64,000 nt of DNA from Hymenochaete sp. R1 (GCA_019400425.1 JAFREE010000067.1:60163-124162), one strand, 5' to 3'; shown: positions 44,946 to 55,618, numbered from the stretch's first letter. Numbers and translations are program-made. The notes: generated from the sequence alone by a model not told the origin.

Positions 44946-46567
44946 ATGCTGCAGAGGCCTTACAAACCGCTCAGTGAACGAATAAGGTGCGTCGGCACCA
45001 AACATGTAAAATTTCACGCGAAACTTATACCCACTTTGTGTAGACATTTTGTTCCAGCATGGTATGCAGTTATCATGGGTGAGCTGTTCTCCTAGTCGTC
45101 TCGAAATGGCTGCACTAAGTTCTTGGCTTAAAAGGTACTGGCGCGATCTCGTCGCTCTTTCATGTCTTCCCGTATGGCAGCAAGAGCAGAGGGATGCAAA
45201 TTGCTGCATTCTTCTTCCTATGCCTCAACGTTCTGTTTTTCATCCTCCTAACCTTATGTTCCGTCGCTCGGTATACCATCTACCGCGGGATATGGTCGAG
45301 CATGATCCACCACCCCGTCCAGAGCCTGTACCTGGGATGCTACCCCATGGGATTCGCAACAATCATCATGGCTGCCACAGGTGTGGTCTACAACTACTTT
45401 GGCTATGGGGGCGAGGCATTTCTGTACGCGCTGTGGGGTTTCTGGTGGTTGGATGTGGCTCTTGCATTGGTCACTTGCTTCGGGCAACTTCATGTCATGT
45501 TTGTCCTCGATTCATTTGCTTCCCGGGTTTTAGCCTTCTGACCTCTCGTTTCTAATAGGTTTACGAGGCAGAATCATGAAACAGCAGGAATGACAATGGT
45601 TTGGCTCCTTCCCATCGTTACGCTCATTGTCGCGTCTTCGTGCGGAGCCCTTGTTGCTCAGGAGCTCGCGTCAATCGACGTTTCTCGTACCGTCCTCACT
45701 CTCGCCGTTTGTATGGCACTCGTCACTATCGGCATCACACTCGCAATTGCCGTTTTCTCGATCTATCTCCATCGACTTATCGTGCATGGTCTTCCGGAAG
45801 GTATCACTATTTTCTCCGCCTTTCTTCCCTTGGGTCCTCTCGGACAATCGGGGTATGCATTTTTATTACTAGGCGAAATTTCGAGGGATTTGTTCCCTCT
45901 GAAAGGAGGAGATGCTGTGACAAACGTGTTTACGAACGAACTTGCTCCTCAAATACTTTACACGCTGGCATGGGTGATGGCCTTTGCTCTATGGAGTTTT
46001 GCGACATGTTGGCTCGCGTTAGGTGTCCTTGCTTTGGGAGACGTTCTTTCAAAAAACAGGTTCCCATTCAAGGTTACCTTCTGGGGCATGATTTTCCCCA
46101 ACGTGAGTTATTCTATACTTTATCTTCTCAGTATACTAACATCATGTATTGTGCCCTAGGGTGTCTACGCAAATCTTACAATCAACTTGGGTACCACAGT
46201 CGACTCACATATATTGAAAGTCTGGGGTTCGATCTACGCCGTCTTCACATTTTCCTTATGGCTCTTTGCGATGTACAACACACTCCCGAGTGCCTGGGAT
46301 GGCTCTATATTCGAGGCGCCTTGCCTGCTGAAATACGAGCCACCAAAACGGAAGGTTGAGAAGATAGAGGCGTGTGGTGCGTCGGCTGCAGCATCGGCTG
46401 CTCAAGGCTCGGTCTCACCTACTACGGGACTAAGCCGTAGGACAACACAGGAGGATCTGATTTCAGGTGGTCGAGAACGAGCAAGCATTTCGTCGGCCTT
46501 GGATGGAGCACCAGATAGCTTGGGCCATGAATTGCACATGATGCGTGGTTTACACAATGTACCATGA
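44946..46567 (+). CDS. SSU1: SSU1/TDT-family membrane exporter (sulfite or dicarboxylate)
   Basis: Model: join(44946..44986,45044..45078,45135..45498,45559..46102,46160..46567), 463 residues. It begins MLQRPYKPLSERIRHFVPAW, followed by the family signature YAVIMGTGAISSLFH. About ten hydrophobic helices follow, with HETAGMTMVWLLPIV in the fifth helix region, and VFTNELAPQI and KVTFWGMIFPNGVYANLTIN further on. This is the voltage-dependent anion channel/TDT fold (Mae1, Ssu1, TehA, SLAC1). In yeast Ssu1 exports sulfite at the plasma membrane, and Mae1 moves malate. The substrate here is not decided by sequence; Ssu1 is the closer match by eye. The cytoplasmic tail is Ser-rich and may be phosphorylated. 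Four introns of 56-60 nt. One donor is GTTTGT. Confidence 0.92.
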
Positions 46568-46825
46568 TCTTGATCCCTTGCAGGATCCATCGTTCAACAC
46601 GGTGTCACTGGGTGGTACGACCATCTATTCAAGCACGTATCACTCTTCGCAAGTCTTATTTCCTTGGTTTGAAGTCGTTATCACGGTAATCAGGCAATAT
46701 CATTTACATCATAATTGTACAGCTCGTTAATGAAGAAAGCCTGCTAATTAAGGTAATCAATGTCTCCGATAATAGACCGGCGCATCCATTGTGCGATTAG
46801 CAAATGTGCGCCCAGCGTCTAAATA

Positions 46826-47285
46826 CTACTGTTGTTGGGTGATATGGACGGACTGATCCGGCTCTGAAGGAAGCCCAGTCAGCGAGATGTATTGCGCTGC
46901 AAAGTGAAACAAGGGTCGGGAACGGAACGTACCGATGTACTTGATGACATCTCCCTGAAGACTCTTGAATGATTCGAGTGTCTTATCGGGAATCGTAGCG
47001 GAGAAACCGTTCAGGACAGGGTTGAAGAGCTGGCCTATTTCGCCACCTGTAAAGCTTGTCAGGACACCAAACTTTATGAAAAGGAAGAGCGAGAATGAAC
47101 GCACCATCTGCTTTGACTTCCGCGACATACTTGTTAAGCTGTTCAGAAGTAACTTCGTCATTGAAGACGACGATGTAACCTGTTGGAAGATGTGCATACA
47201 GTCAGCTATGCATACATTGTCTCGAAGTCATGCGAAGTAATCGACAAAAGAAAACGCTGGACTTTTACGCACCGTTTCCAGACAT
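46826..47285 (-). CDS. peptidase inhibitor I9 family protein (Pleurotus proteinase A inhibitor type)
   Basis: Model: complement(join(46826..46863,46933..47046,47105..47179,47273..47285)), 79 residues, close to the 76-77 of Pleurotus POIA1 and yeast Pbi2. After a five-residue start, MSGNG, it reads YIVVFNDEVTSEQLNKYVAE, then FNPVLNGFSATIPDKTLESF, LQGDVIKYIEPD and the C-terminal SVHITQQQ. The fold is that of a subtilisin propeptide. The C-terminal tail is expected to occupy the protease active site, inhibiting vacuolar proteinase B-type enzymes. No signal peptide, so it is cytosolic or vacuolar. Three introns (58-93 nt) and a 13-nt first exon; the frame is kept throughout. It faces the SSU1-like gene tail to tail. 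Confidence 0.93.
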
Positions 47286-48049
47286 ACTGTTTCGAAGACT
47301 TGGGCAAGAATAAAGTCTACGTAGTCGATGTGACGGTCGAGATGGTGGTTTGAAAGCAAGAATGGAGTGACTGCGCCTGAGACCTGAGAGCGGGCAGCAT
47401 AAGCAGGGGCTCGGGCTGCGTCGCCGATGATGATGACGTTATTCTGATCGACATGATGTGAGATCTTATTATGGAAGGCTACTCTCGTTCGATGTTGGAA
47501 CTCAGCTGCTGCCTCGTTTTTAGATTTCACCTTCACCTTAAGCTTGGACGTCGCTCACTCGCAGGGACAAGTTGGTGACTTTTGCATAGGTTTCATCGGA
47601 TCGATTCTGAGAGCGAGGTTTCAACAACTGCCAAAAGTTCGTTTGCAAAGTGACGTGGTCTGGCATTCGGTGTACGAACGGGGTACAAAAAAAAGTTACG
47701 TTGCTCTCCTTTGCAGAGGTGGCTATCTCTGAGGTATGGACTGGTTCGCTGCTTATCAGGCTACCCGTGCACGGGCTAAAATGCCCGTGAAATAATCAGA
47801 CTCTTTCGATACATCCATTGATGCGAATTGGCTTAGGAGGATTTTATAGAAGTATCAAGAACAAGTAGACGTTAACGGCGAGCAAAATGGGACTTCCGTC
47901 CCTTTTGGAAATCCTCATGGGCAATAGAAAACATTTCAGATCCCAATCCAGCATTTTTGCACTTTGTACCTCGTAAGTCTGCTATAAGATAAGAAGATAT
48001 CATTTACTACGCTACGCTAATCGTCCCTGCCCCCTTCTTCTCGCCTGTC
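47286..48049. other. divergent promoters of the I9 inhibitor and family-P copy 3
   Basis: The minus-strand frame at 47286-47530 is open but has no ATG in a useful place and reads into the inhibitor start in another frame. I take it as leader sequence. Nothing else is seen. Confidence 0.5.
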
Positions 48050-49639
48050 ATGGACGGTCCTGCCCGATTCTTATCCGACTCTTGCCCTCCTCGACCATTC
48101 CAGCATATTCTTGAATATGTCGAAGGGGACTTAGCACAGGATCCACTCCACTCAAGCGACAGCAGGAGTAATGACGCAGTAAGGCTCAGATGGGCAATTT
48201 CGTCGTTGCGCTCTGAGATAGCCAAGAAGACGGAACTCTTGCAGCAGAGTCCAGTTTCCAATTTCAACAATATGCGTGGTACGATCATGGGTCAGGAACG
48301 ATCAATCCAACTCAGCGTAGACCGACTGCTCGAACGAGGCTTTCTCCTATCTACGGGCGCGGTCGTCAAGACTGCTGCCGCGTGCGAGGCTAGGCTTTTT
48401 TGTCTCCTGCATTTATACCTCTATTTCGACTCGGAAGTTGGTCGCTCCGAGATGGCGGAGAAGAAGGAAAAGGCCAATAAAGAATGGAAGAAACGTTTGG
48501 GAAGCATGGAGACCCATGCCATGCACTGTCGACTACAGACTGATAGACTACTTGAAGACGCGTTAAGCTCCTGGCGCTTGCAGTATGGCGCTAACGAAGG
48601 GTTGCCAATTGATGACAAGACGAAAGAAAGAATCCAGGAACAGGTCTGGACTGCTAATTCGGAAGACTTTCTGAAGAGCATGTCAAGCAGCTCCGAAACA
48701 GTACGCATCGCGATGCTTGAGCTCTCTCTCGATACGCAGGTGGCGAGGTACTATACAAGAGCCCGTCTTGATCTTGAACAACGTTGCCGTGATCTTATAA
48801 TCGAACTCGACTTCGAGAACTGTGGCCACGCGGCCCTTCAACAGAAGATAGAACTCGGTTTGATCGGCGTCGACTCTGAAGAAGCAAGGTCTCGCCGAAA
48901 GGGTAAAGGTAAACGCGATGACCAGGAAGGAGAGCCGTCTGATTCGTTTGAATTCCTGGAAACACCTTTGCTCAAGCACGTCTATGGCCTCGTTCCATCG
49001 GGATTGTCAGAAGAAGCTGAAATCGCTACCAGAGACTTGAAGAAAGCGATAGTCAATCTCGGAAAGGCTTTGGGCGACAAGAGGAAGGAATTGAACGATC
49101 GCAAGGACTCGCCTAACGATAACTTCAGTTTATTCAGTACTGCAATTGCGAATCGAAATAGAACTGTCAAACAGCGAGTTGAAGAGCTCCGAAACACTAT
49201 GCAGACTGACGACGCCTGGGCTAAAGATATCGAAGCCGCTTGTATGTGCGAATACAAGCTCTTCGTCCTCTCCTATTACGACACCTACTACAGTTCTAGT
49301 ATTGGGCAAGCATTCATCAAGGACGGGATGAAGTCAGAGGAGAAGAGAACACGGCTGGGTAGCATGGAGTTCCATGCGATGGTCTGCAGGCAGGCTTCTG
49401 AGCGTATACCCAGCAGTGCGCTGGCTGAGCACTACCGAACGGAACGAGAGAACTTACAACAGAATATACATAATGCTTTCCCGATGATTGATTTCAAAGA
49501 ATGTTGTCATATCGATAGGCAGCAAAGGATCGACTTGGGCTGGATCAAGCCTGATGCTGATTCTATCTCCGATAGCCGGAAAGTAAAGGGTAAGAGGAAG
49601 AGAGGTGATCTTGAAGGAGAGACTGCGCGTCGTACTTAA
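48050..49639 (+). CDS. family-P orphan protein, two-unit member (copy 3)
   Basis: One uninterrupted frame, 529 residues, no intron. Two units. Unit A: TAAACEARLF (Cys112-Glu113), GSMETHAMHC (Glu154, His156, Cys160), ELDFENCGH (252-260), ELGLIGVDSEEA, then the basic block RRKGKGKRD (282-290). Unit B repeats the same order: EAACMCEYKLF (Cys400-Glu401), GSMEFHAMVC (Glu440, His442, Cys446), MIDFKECCH (479-487), DLGWIKPDADS, and again a basic block KVKGKRKRGD (511-520). The duplication thus covers the whole unit including its basic tail. There is no signal peptide or membrane helix. The basic blocks may be nuclear signals (inference). It is 768 bp upstream of copy 4, same strand. Function unknown. 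Confidence 0.87.
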   Translation: MDGPARFLSDSCPPRPFQHILEYVEGDLAQDPLHSSDSRSNDAVRLRWAISSLRSEIAKKTELLQQSPVSNFNNMRGTIMGQERSIQLSVDRLLERGFLLSTGAVVKTAAACEARLFCLLHLYLYFDSEVGRSEMAEKKEKANKEWKKRLGSMETHAMHCRLQTDRLLEDALSSWRLQYGANEGLPIDDKTKERIQEQVWTANSEDFLKSMSSSSETVRIAMLELSLDTQVARYYTRARLDLEQRCRDLIIELDFENCGHAALQQKIELGLIGVDSEEARSRRKGKGKRDDQEGEPSDSFEFLETPLLKHVYGLVPSGLSEEAEIATRDLKKAIVNLGKALGDKRKELNDRKDSPNDNFSLFSTAIANRNRTVKQRVEELRNTMQTDDAWAKDIEAACMCEYKLFVLSYYDTYYSSSIGQAFIKDGMKSEEKRTRLGSMEFHAMVCRQASERIPSSALAEHYRTERENLQQNIHNAFPMIDFKECCHIDRQQRIDLGWIKPDADSISDSRKVKGKRKRGDLEGETARRT

Positions 49640-50407
49640 AGTAAGCCTCACGATATGAAAACAATCACGAACCGAAGCAAAATGCAGCGGAATGCCAGTG
49701 GAAGTACACGTCCGGACTATCTTATTCAGAATTTCAGATCTTTCCCCTTTTACATTCAACAATGGGATTTGATGTTATTATACAAGTTAAACATACTTAG
49801 CGTAATGGATTCATTAGAAAAAAACCATGCTGGGTAAAGACCAGTTCCGCGTGCGGCCTTTCCTTCGTGAAGTTTGTTGAATCAGTAAGTGCAGCGGCAA
49901 CTTTAACTTCGACCACGACCACACGCGCACTTCCCACTTGCATGATTCCGTGGTCCATACAGTTGCACGCCGTTCGGTCCTTCACGACTCTGCCTGACTG
50001 CTCTTGACATGGGTTGAGTTGTGATCATATGATATCGAAGGAGCACTTCCCTTGTGTTAGGCCAACTAGGACTTACTGCAGCGAAAGTATCCTTACTCGC
50101 GTTGGATAACTTGGATTGGGTTAGGCTCAGCAACTCAAAGTCACAAGTGTAATTTGACCAAGAGCTAGAATTGTAGTAAAATATTTAACAAATGTGATCC
50201 AATTCTTTTATTTGGATACTAAGTACGTGGATTGCTCATGCATGTGATCTAGTTTACTTTGCACCCGCCACATAACAATAGCGCGGGAACCAGAGTTCAG
50301 TATCCGCAATGCGGACTCTTTGCATTTCTCAGGTCACAGAAAAGAGACGGGTGTGTAGTTTTTGGCACTCTTTATAGTGTGACAATCTCTCACCCCATTG
50401 ATCGGTC
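49640..50407. other. spacer between family-P copies 3 and 4
   Basis: This spacer carries the 3' end of copy 3 and the promoter of copy 4. Short frames at 49797-49985 and 49903-50133 (-) are unsupported. The last bases before the start, GATCGGTCATGGA, resemble those before copy 1 (GATCAACTATGGA). Confidence 0.5.
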
Positions 50408-51940
50408 ATGGATGTCCCAAGTCCCAGCCTCCCTCCTATTCTTACCTTTCCTTCCGATAAGTATATGCTCGACTTCATCATTGAAAACATCATCTCAAAG
50501 AACAATAAATACGATCATCAGACGAGGGTGCCAGTGGATGTTACTCAGCTAAGTCATGCGGTCGAAGAACTGAAGTCTCAGCTAGTCGAGAAGAGGAAGA
50601 TCTTGGAGGAGGGACCGACATTTCCAATCGATGAGCACCGCAGTGTTATCGATGGCCGCCAAGTGACAGTGTCGAGAGTTATCAGTCGCATGCTCGATAA
50701 TAAATCCATCTTGACAGAGCTTGATGGCGAAGTCATTGAGGCTGCTTCAGCTTGCGAAGTTAGGCTCTTCTACCTCAAAAACCTGTTCCAGTACCTCAGC
50801 TCTACGAAAGGTCGCTCTGACGCAGTGAAGAGGGTCAGCTGCATGGGAGAAATGGAGATCCATGCCATGATCTGCAAACAAAAGTCCGATGGATTATTCG
50901 AACAAGCATACAGCTCCTGGTGTGAACACTACCGCGCAGAACTCGTGAAATCGTCCTGGAAGACAGAAATAAAGGCGCAGATCTGGTACGCGGAGTCCCA
51001 GGGCTTCCAGAAACGATTAGAGAAAGCCGAGCCAGGAGTTCATAAAGCGATCCTTGAGCTTGTTCATGACACGCATGTGGCACGATACTACACGAAGGCT
51101 CGCGAAGACCTCGAGCAACAATGCCGCAAACTCATTAGTGAGCTTGACTTTGACGCCTATGTCCACGCTACTATGGAAAAGAAGATAAAGCTCGGTATCA
51201 TCGATGTGGACTCTGAAGAAGCACGAGCTCACCGGAAGGAAAAGGCAAGAGAGCTCCCAGGCATGCTGGGATATATCTGCGGCCTCATTCCAAAAGGACT
51301 ACCGAAAAATGCGGATGAGGTCGCTGACCGATTGATCAAGGCGCTAGTCGACTTCGGGAAGTTCTTAGAAGACGCGAGGAGTGACATGAAGGACCCTAGA
51401 AGGCGATCGAATCGACATCTCGGCTCGTTGGCACCAAAGCAAAATCAAGACAACATCACTATGAAATGTATCGACGAGCTTCGACAAGTCTTGTCTACAT
51501 CAGGTTCCGAGTCTCCCAGCCAGCATAATGACGACAGCTGGGCTGAAGTCATGAAAGCGGCTGTAGCCTCCGAATCGAGACTCTCGCTTTTATCGTACAT
51601 ACACGCTTGCTACTCCCCTGACGCAGGTAAGGAACATTTGGAGATGACGATTGACAGATCCGATAGGAGGTCCAAGCTATCCACAATGGAATACCATGCA
51701 ATGCTCTGCAAGCAAGAGACGGAGGGCATGTCCGACCACGTTCTGGCTGAGCATTACAGGAAAGAACGAGAGAATCTGGAGCATCAGTTGGGCAATCTGT
51801 CAGTCTTCAAAGAAGTCGACTTCGAGAACTGCTCTCACGTTCGGAGAGACAACCAAAGGGATCATTTGGGCTTGGGTAAGCTAGAGAAGGGAGGAGGATC
51901 GTCTGGGAGAAAGAGGAAGATAGATAACATAGTTTCATAG
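50408..51940 (+). CDS. family-P orphan protein, two-unit member (copy 4)
   Basis: One intronless frame, 510 residues, the same length as copy 1. Unit A: EAASACEVRLF (Cys116-Glu117), EMEIHAMIC (Glu150, His152, Cys156), SELDFDAYVH, KLGIIDVDSEEA. Unit B: KAAVASESRLS (Cys replaced by Ser, Phe by Ser), TMEYHAMLC, EVDFENCSH, then HLGLGKLEKG and a basic end SGRKRKID. Each unit therefore departs at a different motif: unit A lacks Cys in the last block and unit B lacks Cys in the first. The shared block HDTHVARYYTKAREDLEQQC is close to the equivalent in copies 1 and 3. No targeting signal except the basic end. Function unknown. Confidence 0.87.
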   Translation: MDVPSPSLPPILTFPSDKYMLDFIIENIISKNNKYDHQTRVPVDVTQLSHAVEELKSQLVEKRKILEEGPTFPIDEHRSVIDGRQVTVSRVISRMLDNKSILTELDGEVIEAASACEVRLFYLKNLFQYLSSTKGRSDAVKRVSCMGEMEIHAMICKQKSDGLFEQAYSSWCEHYRAELVKSSWKTEIKAQIWYAESQGFQKRLEKAEPGVHKAILELVHDTHVARYYTKAREDLEQQCRKLISELDFDAYVHATMEKKIKLGIIDVDSEEARAHRKEKARELPGMLGYICGLIPKGLPKNADEVADRLIKALVDFGKFLEDARSDMKDPRRRSNRHLGSLAPKQNQDNITMKCIDELRQVLSTSGSESPSQHNDDSWAEVMKAAVASESRLSLLSYIHACYSPDAGKEHLEMTIDRSDRRSKLSTMEYHAMLCKQETEGMSDHVLAEHYRKERENLEHQLGNLSVFKEVDFENCSHVRRDNQRDHLGLGKLEKGGGSSGRKRKIDNIVS

Positions 51941-52616
51941 TGGAGGTGTAGTGATCCAAGCAAGGCGCGCAGAAAAAGTCGCTGGCAAGTTCAACTTTTT
52001 TTGAAGTCGCCGCTTCAAGTTGGTGCGTACGCCGCTAAGCGCATTGATCGAGACTTTTTTATTTGTAACTGTTCGATTGCCTCACCACTCTAACCGTAGC
52101 CTTCGTTACGTTCGTAGTAGCCCTGATTCACTTTTATCTCTCTAAATGAAGTTGAAGGATAAGAATTGATTTTAGTCGTTCGAATAGAATTTGTTACAGC
52201 CTTTTGATGACGTACTTTGCTCCCGAATATGGCAGGTATTTCTCATGCTTTCGTTAAAGCTCTTTCAAGCAGTTGGACCTTCCTCACCGTTGCGATCGTC
52301 TTCTTTGTCTACACTGTCTTCTACCATCATGGCGCGTGCAGGAAGCAACGATGTCAGCTATGAACTACTGGGATGTGAACCATTTAACTACCGAATCGAC
52401 CGGTTCAAAGTGGCGTTGTCTGTGACGAGGCAAGCGATTTGGCTTTCGACTGGACTTTACCCCGTTTGAGGAGTAACGCACTGGGTGGACACGCAACCTT
52501 CTTCAGCTCTTGCTCTTGCCTCCAACCCTCATCGTCACCGTCGGCTGTGGTCTCAACTTCTTCCTAAGGCCATCCACAAACCATTTGATGTTGGAAAGTG
52601 CTACACCGACTTCTCA
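51941..52616. other. promoter and leader of the second kinase gene
   Basis: This region contains a 46-codon frame, 52331-52471, that begins with ATG and stops before the chosen kinase start. It may be an upstream ORF. No splice path joins it in frame to the kinase. Otherwise nothing is seen. Confidence 0.5.
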
Positions 52617-54806
52617 ATGAGCTCCACCGTCATGGAAGACGTCAAGTCATCTGCGAACGGCTTTGGCGAGAGGAATGTGGGCGGTGGCACGGGTACAGAC
52701 CGTATCTACTCTTATGTGCAGCATAACATGCACTCGGATATCTGCGATACTTCATCAGACGAAGGAGAGCCTCTTCAGACACCTGTTTCGGACTCTGCGC
52801 TGCTTGTCGAAGTAGCTTTCAACGAAACTTCTCCGAAAATTAACGGTGATAACCACCACCATGCCACACCAGGTCAATTCTCTGAAGCCACACAATACCC
52901 TTCTTCCGCACGCGACTCTTTTTCTGGTTCTCTGTCAAGTCCTCCAAAATGCGACACTTCGTTCTCCGCCACTTCGTTTTCTGTTTCTCCACCTTTGTCC
53001 TTTTTCATTCCAAGTTTGCACTCTTCTCATCCCTCAGCTTCTCTCTCTTCGGCATCATCCGCCGGAAACTCATCCGGTTTGCTATTTGCTTCAGTGTCCT
53101 CGTCGCCCTCGTCGCCTTCTCACTTTGATTCTAGAGCCTTTTCTTGTTCGTCACCTTTGCTTGACTCTAATATCAGTTTTGAAGGAGGGTGCAACAGTCT
53201 GGACTTGTATCCTTCAAGTTTGGATGACAGCAGTCCCTCCTTGCCATCCCCTTCCAACCTCGTCCCATCCCAGCCTTCGTCTATGTATCCTCATCCACCT
53301 CGTCATGCGCCACCGCTTGTTTCTTCCAGTCCACTTGCTCAGTCAATCTCCGAGCTGCCTTCTCCACAGCAAGAGCACGAACGTCTTTCTTCCCAGCAGT
53401 CGCCGATTTCCCAACAAGGGCCTCCTTGCAAACGAGTTCCAATCACCGAGGCGCCCTCAGGCAGCACCCGCGTGGTACAAAAGCCGAAGCTTTTCCGTTC
53501 GTTTGCCTCGGAGTTTCTGCCTTCCACGTTGGGTCGCTCATACAGCTCCCGTTTTCCATTAAATCACCGCTTGCGCCCAGATTTCGTGAGGGAATATGCG
53601 TTGGATGGTGAACTTGGTAAGGGTGGTTATGGGTTTGTCATGGCTGCTAGGCATCGAAGAGAAGGACATGAAGTCGCGGTCAAGTTTATCATGAAGAATC
53701 GCATACCGCAGATTGGATGGTCGGTTGACGATTGCGGGCGCAACGTTCCCAAGGAAGCCAGGCTGTTGTCGCAGCTGTCTCATCCCGGAATTGTCAAGTT
53801 CTACGACCTTTTTGAAGACGATATCTTCTTCTATCTGGTTTGTGACTCCTCTCTGGCGTGACTCAAATACGTTAACAATGATACCTTTCCAGGTCCAAGA
53901 ATTACACGGTTCTCCCTGGCTTAAGAAGAAAAGCAAGCTCCTCAATGGTCCTCAGTCTTCCAGTGCAACGATGGCCTCTGGCGAGATCAAGTCACTTCGC
54001 ATAGGGAGCCCTCATATCAGTCAGTCGCCGAAGCTGATTGCCTCGGAGCGAGATGCTTCCAAAGCAGACAAACCGCCAAGGTTCGAGAAAGGTCCTCTGG
54101 CACGACCGATATTTAACCGGAGGGCTTCGCACGATTTATTTGAGTGTATCGAATCGACAAAACATAAGAGGTTCTCTGAAGACGATGCAAAGTATATCTT
54201 TGCTCAGGTAGTGGATGTTGTGATGCATCTTTACGAACGAGGCATCAGTCACTGCGATATAAAGGACGAAAACATAATAATTTCCAGCGACCTCAGGGTT
54301 AGTGTATACTATGATTTCTTACTTTCCCGGGGATTTTCTGACATTTTCGTTCTACTTTTCAGATCAAAGTGATTGACTTCGGCAGTGGTCTTGTCTGTGA
54401 ACCTACTGAACCTCGACCATACCACACCCGCTTTTATGGGACTGCAGCCTTCGCCTCCCCGGAAATCATATCAAACCAACCTTGGCAGGCAGCGCCTGCC
54501 GAAGTATGGGCGCTGGGCGTTCTGCTTTCATACCTCTTGCGCGGGGAATCACCCTTTAAAAATGAAGATGACAGGCGAGCAGGGAACGTCAAGTTAGACG
54601 AAGCGAGTCTGAAAAGAATGTCGGAAGGCGTGGTAATGTTGATGAAGAGGTGTTTGCATGCGGACCCTGTGCGGAGAGCTTCTGTCTTTGACGTTAGAGA
54701 TGATCCATGGCTGCAAGATGGATTTGAGAGACTGAAAAGAGTTAGGGAGGCAGATGCCTACCAGAGTAGATTTGATGGTGAGTGGGATAATGAATTCCAG
54801 GTCTAA
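52617..54806 (+). CDS. CAMK-group Ser/Thr kinase of PIM/PASK-like type with long N-terminus
   Basis: Model: join(52617..53837,53893..54297,54363..54806), 689 residues. Residues 1-320 are Ser/Pro-rich and disordered, and no PAS domain is visible. The kinase domain starts near 330: GKGGYG at about 334, AVK lysine at about 356, then VQELHGSPWL at the hinge. An insertion of about 60 residues rich in Ser and Lys follows before RASHDLFECIE. The catalytic loop is HCDIKDEN (Cys in place of Arg), near 529. Then VIDFGSGL and FYGTAAFASPEI. The DIKDEN and DFGSG pair is typical of PIM and PAS kinases, so I place it there. All catalytic residues are present, so it should be active. The introns are 55 and 65 nt. 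The substrate is unknown; PAS kinases act in nutrient control. Confidence 0.88.
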
Positions 54807-55618
54807 ACCATTATAGAGCGCAAAAACAACCCCGCCCTCTTGACATTGGTCAATGTACTACAACAAATTCAACGATCCTACTTTTTTCAACACTCCACAC
54901 GTTAATCTTCCTCTCGGATTTCATATAGCAATTCTCTTGTATCCAATTTCTCTTTTGCTTCCTTTATGTTCGATTCTTTACTCGTTTAATCTCGCTTTGC
55001 GCCACCTTCTTATCACACGGTAAATTTCTCCGAAGCGATTTGATGGTTCAACTCGCATTTATACAGGCATGAATAGAGTCTTTAATCCTCGACTGTTCTC
55101 TTTTCGTTTCTCAGCCTTTTGTGTTTTTCGAGTTCCCTTTCCCATCATTTACTTTTTTTCCCTTTTCTTTTGAGATACACAATTCTCCCAACCGGCGCCC
55201 AAAATTGCGCTGGTTCACGTTCCGCTGCGACGACTTGTCGACCGTACGCATTTTTTACATACATAGATTAAGACCTAGAGGAATAGTACATTCTGTCCGC
55301 CATGTCAGCCCGCCTCACAAATGCTGTAAATAAACATAATGTAGGGCAACGCATCTCCATCATTTCAAATTCCGCTCCTTATAATGATTTTTTTACTGAG
55401 TGTTTCAACTAGAGAATCGACAGTCGGAGGGCTTATAGTTGCTTCAATGTACATTATGGGGAAATCTTTCTATGTTTTTATGCATCCCATCCTAGTTTAC
55501 AGCATAGCAAAGTAACGTGCCTATACAGAAAGCGAGAGACTATGTTTGTATGGAATCCGAAATGCGTGTATATGTATGCATGCTTGCAGAATTATACGTA
55601 TCCGAAAAGTCCGTAGGT
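54807..55618. other. 3' regions of converging kinase and PI4K genes
   Basis: 812 bp, T-rich on the plus strand after 54,900. No gene or RNA is seen. Confidence 0.55.

Noticed and set aside
47286..47536. Open minus-strand frame containing NVIIIGDAARAP, resembling a flavoprotein motif
   Set aside because: No proper ATG, no Rossmann context, and it overlaps the I9 inhibitor start in another frame. It is better explained as leader.
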